A DNA stretch of 19,335 nucleotides, taken from NCBI RefSeq assembly GCF_938017705.1, contig NZ_CALIIS010000090.1:1-19335 (forward strand), given 5' to 3'. The notes under the pieces were generated by a model. It was not told the DNA's origin. It was given only the letters and a program-made list of their open reading frames with translations, and ran no database searches. Below are positions 1 through 6,087 of the stretch, one piece after another (the stretch's first letter is position 1; each line of letters starts with the position of its first letter). A program made the position numbers and the translations under genes. Origin of the DNA: an uncultured Campylobacter sp. Lineage in GTDB: Bacteria; Campylobacterota; Campylobacteria; Campylobacterales; Campylobacteraceae.

Positions 1-2
1 CC

Positions 3-371
3 AAAGTTATAAAAAAGATTATAAATTTAGAGTATCAAAATATAGATTTTTTCCAAGACGAGGATATATTTGAAAACGTCGATATAAAAATAAACTACCC
101 GACAAAATGCGCCAGTAAACAGTTAAGCTTTTCAGAAACTTCTGAGGGCATAACTAACAACGTAAATATAAACGGTTCGGCGCAAGCCATAGTAGATAAG
201 AAAAACACTAACGGCTCGACGATAGATATAAAGACGATTTACGCAGATTTGGATATAGACATAGATAATATAAAAGAGACGCTTGAAAAGATGCACGAGA
301 GCAATAAAAAGCTGTTTTTTTCAATCATCAAAGAGGAGTATATAAATGCAAAATTTAACCCTGAATACTAA
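3..371 (+). CDS. C-terminal part of an uncharacterised protein, TIGR04255-like
   Basis: The frame is open from base 3, so the N-terminus lies outside the window. About 122 residues are visible, ending at TAA 369-371. The tail carries the pattern YADLDIDID, then an amphipathic stretch with KMHESNKKLFFSII. This resembles what I recall of the C-terminus of the sporadically distributed TIGR04255 family (a D-x-D-x strand, then a helix with LH....K.FF..I). The function of that family is not known. The gene is AT-rich (about one third GC in lines I counted), unlike the genes from 4.3 kb on. Its 3' end overlaps the next gene by 26 bases, so the two are probably translated together. The reading frame is well supported; the family assignment is recalled by pattern and uncertain. 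Confidence 0.6.
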   Translation, partial: KVIKKIINLEYQNIDFFQDEDIFENVDIKINYPTKCASKQLSFSETSEGITNNVNINGSAQAIVDKKNTNGSTIDIKTIYADLDIDIDNIKETLEKMHESNKKLFFSIIKEEYINAKFNPEY

Positions 372-630
372 TATACATAAGATATTTCCCGCGATGTTTA
401 TTGTCTCGGCGCTAAATGCAACTGAGGTCAATATGCCGAAGATAAACTTTTTGCAAAACAATACGAGTAAATTTTTAGATATAAGCTCTTTGATGCAGAT
501 AAGCGGTATTGATGACCGGTTATTTAGGAGTATGTTAAATTTCGCTGAAAATATCATAGAAAATTCTCATGACTTGGATGCTGATTTTGCAAAAATAATC
601 AATGATAATATAGTGGATCTGTTAGCTTAA
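346..630 (+). CDS. small hypothetical protein, middle gene of AT-rich module
   Basis: A 94-residue protein with no family I recognise. The start at ATG 346 is supported by GAGGAG at 333-338, seven bases upstream and inside the end of the preceding gene. No signal peptide or membrane segment is evident. The first third is mixed hydrophobic and polar, and the C-terminal half (from about residue 48) looks helical and acidic, with FRSMLNFAENII and DADFAKIINDNIVDLLA. It starts inside the gene before it and ends one base before the gene after it, so all three form one transcription unit with translational coupling. The small size and central position would suit a partner or adaptor of the flanking proteins, but that is inference only. 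Confidence 0.65.
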   Translation: MQNLTLNTNIHKIFPAMFIVSALNATEVNMPKINFLQNNTSKFLDISSLMQISGIDDRLFRSMLNFAENIIENSHDLDADFAKIINDNIVDLLA

Positions 631-631
631 T

Positions 632-1207
632 ATGGGAATTCCGCAAAGCGAGATACAAAAGTATCTACCGCAATATCTTAGTAATGGTGCTAAAGAGGCT
701 TTAAAAAATTCGCTTGATGATTTTCCAAACAACTTGGAAAAGATGATAATGCCTGAAAATATATTTAACGAGTATAAATCCAAACTTTTGCAGTCCGATA
801 TAATAGAATGCAAAAATATATACGACGGACATAACGCTAAGGTAATGATAATATCCAACTCTTGCGACAATAGTAGCGAAAATGAGCGCAATTTTCCTAT
901 TTGCGTATCGTTCGTAGCGATCCTTAGCCTTGAGAAAATGAAGAATGTATTTGAAAAATACGGTATAGATAAACAAGCAATAGATAATAAAATAGATGCG
1001 ATAAAAAAACAACAGGTGACTAATATGTTTTATTTGCCGAACGACATGGTAGCTTTGCTAGATAGAACGATGCACCTAGATTATAATAAATTTAGCAAAG
1101 CAATGATAAATAAAATAGCTTCTTTGAGCGACTATGGATTTTATGTGTTTTTATTTAAGCTATCTTACCATTTTACTAGGCTAAGAGAAGGGGTACAAAG
1201 GGGATAG
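632..1207 (+). CDS. hypothetical protein with IISNSCD motif, third gene of AT-rich module
   Basis: A 191-residue soluble-looking protein. The start ATG 632 follows the TAA of the preceding gene (628-630) by one base. No strong Shine-Dalgarno is visible, which fits translational coupling. Near residue 73 is a hydrophobic strand ending in IISNSCD. A second strand (ICVSFVAILSL), a Lys-rich helix, MFYLP near residue 133, and a C-terminal block DYGFYVFLFKLSYHFTRLRE follow. The strand-(S/N)xCD pattern followed by another hydrophobic strand recalls uncharacterised accessory proteins carrying S-Q/N-x-C-D motifs, but I cannot name a family. It could be a cysteine-dependent or metal-binding protein; the conserved-looking Cys-Asp pair is the only hint. 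The natural-looking C-terminus argues against truncation even though base composition changes right after the stop. Confidence 0.65.
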   Translation: MGIPQSEIQKYLPQYLSNGAKEALKNSLDDFPNNLEKMIMPENIFNEYKSKLLQSDIIECKNIYDGHNAKVMIISNSCDNSSENERNFPICVSFVAILSLEKMKNVFEKYGIDKQAIDNKIDAIKKQQVTNMFYLPNDMVALLDRTMHLDYNKFSKAMINKIASLSDYGFYVFLFKLSYHFTRLREGVQRG

Positions 1208-1225
1208 CTAAGATTTTCTTATATC

Positions 1226-1279
1226 ATGTTCGACAAAATCAAAGAGATCATCAAAGACGAAATGGACGCGGAGCTTTAG
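1226..1279 (+). pseudogene. aborted gene start (17 codons)
   Basis: ATG 1226 opens a 17-codon frame reading MFDKIKEIIKDEMDAEL and closed by TAG at 1277-1279. The peptide is an amphipathic, protein-like N-terminus with GC-rich codons (GAC GCG GAG) unlike the AT-rich module just upstream. It looks like the beginning of a chromosomal gene cut off near an insertion or deletion junction. No good ribosome binding site precedes it. A chance short ORF is possible. Confidence 0.25.
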
Positions 1280-1335
1280 GCTCACAGCGTCGGTTTAGCG
1301 CATCGTCGCAGCGCCCGGGCGTAAATAGCGCATCA

Positions 1336-1638
1336 AATCGCCGCACACGTTCGTAACGACTCCGCTGCCGCAAATAGCAAAAATCCCAACGATCCAGTTC
1401 CGCCGACCATACGCGCTCCCGCGAAGCTATCGCCGCAGACGGGCAGCGGCCGACTTCTGCCCGTTTCGCGACCGCGACGAGCATGGGCGATCTCTGCGCG
1501 GACTCACAAGGCTTTCGAAGCGGTCTCGGGGCTGTGCTCGTGAGTGGTATATAGCGCTTGGCGCGCCGCCTTGATCGAGCCGAAGCCCTCTAACGTCCAC
1601 AAGTGCGCCCGCGCCTGGTAAGCGCCAACGCCGCCTGC
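1336..1638 (-). pseudogene. decayed coding remnant, product unknown
   Basis: On the minus strand one frame is open from 1638 down to 1336 except for a single TGA at 1506-1504. The upper 44 codons (1638-1507) read AGGVGAYQARAHLWTLEGFG and continue to HEHSPETASKAL. Below the stop, the second part contains CGDSFAGARMVGGTGSLGF. Composition and codon choice (GCG, GGC, ATC, GAG) resemble the real genes further on, unlike the Arg/Pro-rich nonsense of the other frames. No start codon or complete domain is present. I read it as a fragment of a chromosomal gene decayed by stops and deletions; I do not recognise the family. Chance reading frames in GC-rich DNA are the main alternative. Confidence 0.3.
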
Positions 1639-1862
1639 TTACGTATGCACCTTGGCACGAGAACCAGCGCGCGGAGCTTCGCAAAGCAGATAGAAGGAAA
1701 TACCGACGGGGTTGGGGCGGCAAGCGGGTTTTTCGGATGTGCACCGCTCCGTTTTCGGGACAGATCGCGGATTTTTGGCGCTAAAGTCTGGGCGGATTGA
1801 GGCAAACTCGGCTTAAGGTTCGGGGCAGAGTTTGGGGGCAAATTTCGTGAAAATACATTTTT

Positions 1863-1882
1863 TTGAAAAGAATTATTTTCAA
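1863..1882. promoter_or_regulatory. near-perfect 20-bp palindrome, Fur-box-like
   Basis: The 20 bases at 1863-1882 have arms TTGAAAA and TTTTCAA around an AT-rich centre and match their own reverse complement at all but one symmetric pair. The length, AT content and symmetry resemble a degenerate Fur operator. It overlaps the start of the broken minus-strand frame at 1895-1916. Regulator identity is inferred. Confidence 0.3.
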
Positions 1883-2083
1883 TAGTTAATTTCATGGATT
1901 GCCCTAAAATAGGCATTTGAAAGGGCCGTGAAAATTAAGTTTAAGTTTCAAGCGGCAAAAATGACGCGAATTTGTCCGTTTTCGCTTAAGGAAAGTGTGA
2001 AAATTTAGGCGCGAGCCGTTTAAGTTTCGCGCGTAATTTCGGCTCGGTCTTGATAACTATTTGCTTAAATCCTATGCGCCCGC

Positions 2084-2112
2084 CCTATGATTATATCATA
2101 ATCTATCATAGG
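2084..2112. repeat. perfect 8-bp inverted repeat
   Basis: CCTATGAT at 2084-2091 is matched by ATCATAGG at 2105-2112, with 13 AT-rich bases between (which include a further ATGAT/ATCAT pair). It lies about 270 bases downstream of the terminase stop. It has no adjoining T-run, so it is not a typical intrinsic terminator. It could be an operator, a recombination site or a transcript 3'-end structure. Confidence 0.5.
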
Positions 2113-2383
2113 CGCGCTGCTGTTGGGCTTTGATAGCGCCCGCTTACTCTCTTGACGGGGGACTATGACCCCACTCGGAATTTTCCGCCAAATACTGACG
2201 GTGTAAAGAAAAATTTCAAAATTTAGGCTTTTTGTCCTGCGAAAGATACGAGCACATTTTATTATCTGCTTAAAATTTAAGCCCGCAAATTTATGTCCCG
2301 CGATGCGCAAAGAAGCGTAAGTATTAGGGCTTTGCGCTTGCGGGGGAGCGGTGGCCGCCTGCATTTGTCCTGCCGGCGCGAAT

Positions 2384-3940
2384 TCACGCCCATGCCTCGG
2401 CGCCTTCATAGTCCTCGTCCTCGTATTCCGGCTCGTCAAATTCTCGCCCCACGATATATTGTTGTAAATACGCGAGAGCATCCATCAGATCATCCTCTTT
2501 GCTCTCGACTTCACTATCGAAGCTGAGGAGTTGCGCCTCTAGCTCAGTGCTTGAGTCTATGCTTGCGTTGTGATAAATTTGCCCGGTGCGGTAATATGGC
2601 TCTAGGTTTGATATGCGGGTATTTTTTGCCTTTCCGCCGTGGCTAAGTTGATCGATGGGGAGATGCACTCCAGTCATTTTTTGTATGATGTCAATCGTAT
2701 AGAAAAAATCGTTTTGCATTCCGGCTTTTTCGATTCCTATCCTGGTGCAGCCGAATATTTGAAAAATCCGTATGATCTCAACGCTCTTTTCAAACGGCGT
2801 CCAGTGCCCGGCGCTGATGTCTATTATGAATATACGATTTTTGCTATCGACGGCCGAAGTTATCATCGCAGTTTGGTCGCGGCCGTTTGCACTTGCCAGA
2901 TCAATCGTTGTAAAAATTTGACATTTTGCAAGCTCTATTTTTTCGCCGCCTAGCGTTAAATTTATGGCCTTTCTGATTTGCAGCGTTCGTATATTAACGC
3001 CGTCCGTAATGTTTAGGGCTTCTGGTTCTGCGCCGATGTCGTATTCTACGCGCTCGAAGTAGCGAAAATACTCGCGTTTGAAAATCGCTCTTTGCGGATC
3101 GATCGCTGCGCACATATACTCTTGATAAAATTCATTTGCAAGCCCCTTTGAGACGAGCTGATTTTGTATTGCTTTTATGCGGGATAAAGGGAAACGAGAC
3201 GGCCAGGCGCTCGCGCCGTTTTCTATGATAGGAATTTTTATGTGTTGCCATCCCTGCTTGTTGGCTTCTTCTATATTCTCATTGTTCACGATATTATTCA
3301 GGATACTATCCTCATGCAGAATAGTGCCTAGCACTACCACTTTACCGCGAACGGGGTGCACGGCGGGGAGCAGATCCGCATAAAACCAACCTCGAAGCTT
3401 TTGACGGCTCGCCTTGTTTCCAACCGGGAATTGCCCGTCCTTGCTCTCTAAATCATCAACTATGATAAGCGTCGGGCGCATATTATCGATATTAGCACCG
3501 CGCGGATCCTGCCCGGAGCTGAGTGATACTACGTGGCAGGTTCGCTCCATATCGTTTCCGTTTCGGTCTTTTTTGCCGCGATTAACGACGACCTCTATGC
3601 GGTCTTTGTTCCAAATTTTACCGCGCTCTATCGCGTAACCTTTGGCAGCTGCTTTATCGATCGAGTTTTTTATTGCCTCTACGAATAGCTTTGCTTTCGT
3701 ATCGTTTGCGGAAGCTATCATAATAAAGGGCTCTGCGTAAAAATATAGCCTGCTGACGACGTAAATTTTATTGAGTAGCGTAGTTTTTGCGCTACCGCGA
3801 AATATAACTACGGCTTTGTATTGATCCGCGCCGTCGATAAATTTCAAAACGTCCAGGTGAAATTTGGGCGTTTTGTTCTCAAAGATTTCCGGCTCTATAT
3901 CTTTTGCAAATTTTAAGTAAAGCTCTGGAGGAATGTTCAC
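2384..3940 (-). CDS. phage terminase large subunit (TerL)
   Basis: A 518-residue protein, full length for TerL, the motor and nuclease that cuts and packages phage DNA into proheads. Visible in order: an ATPase P-loop RGSAKTT at residues 48-54, Walker B LIIVDD with a following Glu at 158-165, a coupling-like VVVLGT at 201-206, then an RNase H-like nuclease domain with D347 in TTIDLAS, E404 in GIEKAG, and the DDLMDA acidic cluster at 483-488. The tail is very acidic. Translation starts at GTG 3940, with AAGGGG just upstream and an in-frame TAG immediately before it, so no longer start is possible. No small terminase, portal or capsid gene is recognisable beside it. The frame is intact, so decay is recent or the gene is still selected; a lone prophage remnant is the likeliest reading. 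Confidence 0.9.
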   Translation of the reverse strand: MNIPPELYLKFAKDIEPEIFENKTPKFHLDVLKFIDGADQYKAVVIFRGSAKTTLLNKIYVVSRLYFYAEPFIMIASANDTKAKLFVEAIKNSIDKAAAKGYAIERGKIWNKDRIEVVVNRGKKDRNGNDMERTCHVVSLSSGQDPRGANIDNMRPTLIIVDDLESKDGQFPVGNKASRQKLRGWFYADLLPAVHPVRGKVVVLGTILHEDSILNNIVNNENIEEANKQGWQHIKIPIIENGASAWPSRFPLSRIKAIQNQLVSKGLANEFYQEYMCAAIDPQRAIFKREYFRYFERVEYDIGAEPEALNITDGVNIRTLQIRKAINLTLGGEKIELAKCQIFTTIDLASANGRDQTAMITSAVDSKNRIFIIDISAGHWTPFEKSVEIIRIFQIFGCTRIGIEKAGMQNDFFYTIDIIQKMTGVHLPIDQLSHGGKAKNTRISNLEPYYRTGQIYHNASIDSSTELEAQLLSFDSEVESKEDDLMDALAYLQQYIVGREFDEPEYEDEDYEGAEAWA

Positions 3941-4295
3941 TAGCTACCCCTTCTTTTGATTTTGTGTATCTTTGGTATAATTGATTTTTTCATAAAATTT
4001 ATAAATCCCGCTAGATGCTTACTAAAATTTTTGTATAAAAAAGTGTATAACTAAAATTTACATATTGCCTATTTTAGGCGATATATACACTAAAGCCAAA
4101 CCCCCTGTGGGTCACCATTTCATCACTTAAAATCAATTAAAATTTTCTAGCATTCGGCTGTCTGCCCTTGAAATTAAGACCTCATTTGATTTTGTAGTAT
4201 GTTGATTAAAATTTCATCATATTTTTATCGAGGTTAATTGATCTAGAATTAAAGTCGCACGAATTAAAATTTAGATCAAATTGTAAAATTCACGG
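3941..4295. other. AT-rich intergenic region with short repeats
   Basis: About 355 bp with no gene I can support. It contains three copies of ATTAAAATTT (4136-4145, 4205-4214, 4263-4272), the small hairpin GCCTA-TTT-TAGGC at 4067-4079, and a GC-rich patch ACCCCCTGTGGGTCACC near 4099-4115. A 17-codon minus-strand frame (3993-3940) overlaps the terminase start and carries its ribosome binding site; it is probably not a gene. The segment separates the phage gene from the lipoprotein and may contain an element boundary. Confidence 0.5.
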
Positions 4296-4721
4296 CTAAA
4301 TCCCGCCGCTACTTATATTTTCCAGATTGCGCAGCCTGTTCCAGTTCTGCTCGTTTTGTAAATTTCTCATATTTTGTCGCTGCTGCATCTGCTCCAATTG
4401 CTGCTGCGATTGCTGTTGCATTAGGCTTCGCTGCGTGGCGATATACTGCTGCTGCGCTCTTTGCTGAGCTTGCGCGCTATTCTCCTTGAATGAATTAAAC
4501 GCGTCTCGCGATACTGCCGGCTCTTGCGCCTTTCGCGCGGCTTCGGCGTCAATTTTTTGCCGCTTCACGCAGCGGTTTGGCTGCTCCTTATTTAGCGAGC
4601 TTGCGACGTCGCATCCGCTCGCGTCCGCCACTAATGAAGCCTCCTTGTCGTCCCGCGGGAGCAGCGAGCAACCGCAAAGCAAGACAACCAAAATAAGGGA
4701 AGGGAAAAATTTTAACTTCAT
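4296..4721 (-). CDS. small Gln-rich lipoprotein, hypothetical
   Basis: A 141-residue predicted lipoprotein. Residues 1-18 form a short signal peptide (basic MKLK, hydrophobic core LILVVLL) ending in the lipobox LCGC, so Cys18 would be lipid-modified after signal peptidase II cleavage. The next ~60 residues are polar, with three cysteines in total after the signal core. Residues ~80-135 are extremely rich in Gln, Met, Asn and Arg (QQQ runs, RNMRNLQ-type segments) and should form a helix or coiled coil in the periplasm. The underlying DNA is a run of CTG/TTG-type triplets. ATG 4721 follows a GAGGCGG-type ribosome binding site. It lies 39 bases after bioB on the same strand and is probably co-transcribed, though no functional link to biotin is apparent. 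I do not recognise a family. Confidence 0.75.
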   Translation of the reverse strand: MKLKFFPSLILVVLLCGCSLLPRDDKEASLVADASGCDVASSLNKEQPNRCVKRQKIDAEAARKAQEPAVSRDAFNSFKENSAQAQQRAQQQYIATQRSLMQQQSQQQLEQMQQRQNMRNLQNEQNWNRLRNLENISSGGI

Positions 4722-4760
4722 AGCCGCCTCTTAAATTTTATCTTTAATTCCCGACCGACG

Positions 4761-5753
4761 CTAATCCGCGCCCTTTGCGAGGTCGAATCCACACTGCGCC
4801 ACAAGCGCCTTATCGCTTGCGATGCTATCGCCGGTGGTGGTTAGGAAATTGCCCGTAAGCGCCGAGTTGATGCCGCATCCAAGCGCCGTGCGCACATGCT
4901 CGCCCAAATTCCGCCTGCCGCCTGCGAAGCGCAGATACGCGCGCGGCAAGATGAAGCGGTAGATCGCGATCGATTTTAAAATTTCATCGTGCTCTAGCGG
5001 CGCGGCGTTTTGCAGCGGAGTGCCATTGATCGGGGTCAGGATATTGATCGGCACGGAGCTAACGCCCAGCTCTCGCAGCTGCAGCGCCATATCGATGCGA
5101 TCCTCCATATTTTCGCCCAGCCCAAAAATCCCGCCGCTACATACGTCAAGCCCTACGGCGCGACAATTTTCGATAGTTTGGATGCGGTCGTCGTAGCTGT
5201 GCGTCGTGCAGATCTGCGGATAAAATTTGCGCGAAGTCTCGAGATTGTGATGATAGGTCTGCACGCCGCTTGCTTTAAGTAGCGCTAGCGCGGGCTTTGA
5301 GGCGATTCCCAGCGAGGCGCACAGATGCAGCCGCGTCTGGCTTCGCAGCCGCTCATAGATCGCGCAGTATGCCCTCAGATCGGAGCTTTTTTGAGAAATT
5401 CCGCGCCCGCTGGCGACGAGCGAGAAGCGGTGCGTCTGTTCGGCTTCGTTTGCAAGCGCAGCGCTTAGCACTTGCTGTTCGCTCAAAATTCCGTAAATCT
5501 CGCAGCCCGTGTTAAAATGCGCCGACTGCGCGCAGTATTTGCAGTCCTCGCTACAGCGCCCCGATTTTACGTTTATGATCGTGCAGAGATTAAATTTATC
5601 GCCGCAAAAAGCGCGCCTGATCTCATCCGCCGCCGCAAAAAGCGCGCCCAAATCCTCGCATCGCGCCAGCTCTAGCGCCTGCTGCTTTGCAATCTCGCAG
5701 CCGCCTATCACGCGATCTTTCAGCGCGCAAACATAAGCTTTATCTATCAGCAT
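4761..5753 (-). CDS. bioB: biotin synthase
   Basis: BioB inserts sulfur into dethiobiotin to make biotin, the last step of the pathway, as a radical-SAM enzyme in the cytoplasm. The radical-SAM cluster motif CxxxCxxC is at C67, C71 and C74 (GRCSEDCKYCAQSAHF). It is followed by conserved BioB-like blocks: YHHNLETS near the middle, CSGGIFGLGE, VPINILTPINGTPL, and FAGGRRNLGE near the C-terminus. The Asn-Leu-Glu-Thr and GGR regions belong to the [2Fe-2S] and substrate-binding parts of the barrel. At 330 residues it is normal size. ATG 5753 has AAAGGAT just upstream, and a consensus -10 sits further up. No other bio genes are in the window, so biotin genes are probably scattered as in other Campylobacter. 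Confidence 0.96.
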   Translation of the reverse strand: MLIDKAYVCALKDRVIGGCEIAKQQALELARCEDLGALFAAADEIRRAFCGDKFNLCTIINVKSGRCSEDCKYCAQSAHFNTGCEIYGILSEQQVLSAALANEAEQTHRFSLVASGRGISQKSSDLRAYCAIYERLRSQTRLHLCASLGIASKPALALLKASGVQTYHHNLETSRKFYPQICTTHSYDDRIQTIENCRAVGLDVCSGGIFGLGENMEDRIDMALQLRELGVSSVPINILTPINGTPLQNAAPLEHDEILKSIAIYRFILPRAYLRFAGGRRNLGEHVRTALGCGINSALTGNFLTTTGDSIASDKALVAQCGFDLAKGAD

Positions 5754-6087
5754 TCATCCTTTTTGATAAAAATGCGTAATTATACAATGCGAAATTTAAA
5801 GCAAAGCTCGCGCATGAAATTTTGGCGCAGGAATTTTGCGCTAAAAATTTCACACGGAATTTTATGCCATTCGCGTGCCGATTTTGCGCCGCGATTTTTA
5901 CGGACGGCTCGTCCGCATTCTGCTTATGCGACGGAGCAAATTAAACTCGCTTCAAAGTTGCGGCGCGGTAAAATTTTACGCGTATGAAAAATACATAGCG
6001 AGCCGCTACCCATGGTATCTGCGCGCGATTTATCGTTTTGAAATTTTATTTTAGCTAAAATTGCGGCTTTAAATTTAAAGGTAAAAA
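5754..6087. other. intergenic region between bioB and mnmG
   Basis: 334 bp between divergently transcribed genes. The left end has the bioB ribosome binding site and promoter; the right end has the mnmG ribosome binding site AAAGG at 6077-6081. The middle is full of AAATTT-type words and has no plausible gene; a plus-strand frame from 5763 has no ribosome binding site and a composition-driven translation. Confidence 0.5.
5779..5784 (-). promoter_or_regulatory. bioB promoter -10 box
   Basis: Read on the minus strand, 5784-5779 is a perfect TATAAT preceded by an AT-rich stretch, as is typical for Campylobacter sigma-70 promoters, which often lack a clear -35. It is 25 bases upstream of the bioB start, giving a short leader. 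Confidence 0.55.

Larger units (their letters stand above)
1280..2083. other. gene-poor degraded region
   Basis: About 0.8 kb with no intact gene. The stretch 1280-1850 is GC-rich and holds long but implausible frames on both strands (Arg-, Pro- and Ala-rich translations, no ribosome binding sites). The exception is the broken minus-strand remnant at 1336-1638. From about 1850 the DNA becomes AT-rich and resembles intergenic DNA. A minus-strand frame starting at 1895 or 1916 begins plausibly (MKLTIENNSFQ) next to a Fur-box-like palindrome, then runs into nonsense. It may be the start of a gene whose body is lost. Confidence 0.5.

Noticed and set aside
321..557. Minus-strand 78-codon frame
   Set aside because: It is the shadow of the coupled plus-strand genes, which have the ribosome binding site and the operon spacing.
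622..1012. Two minus-strand frames opposite the third module gene
   Set aside because: Tyr/Phe/Ile-rich translations produced by the complement of an AT-rich gene; no ribosome binding sites.
1251..1744. Minus-strand frames of 77 and 105 codons
   Set aside because: Arg/Pro/Ala-rich translations from GC-rich non-coding DNA; another frame of the same strand looks more protein-like.
2293..2526. Plus-strand frames opposite the terminase end
   Set aside because: Shadow frames of a well-supported gene; Arg/Ser/Pro-rich.
3940..3993. 17-codon minus-strand frame overlapping the terminase start
   Set aside because: Too short; it contains the terminase ribosome binding site. It could at most be a leader peptide.
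4095..4120. GC-rich ACCCCCTGTGGGTCACC patch as tRNA end or attachment site
   Set aside because: No cloverleaf can be formed around it and no second copy was seen in the window.
5763..5987. 74-codon plus-strand frame between bioB and mnmG
   Set aside because: Starts inside the bioB promoter, no ribosome binding site, and its residues follow from AAATTT words.
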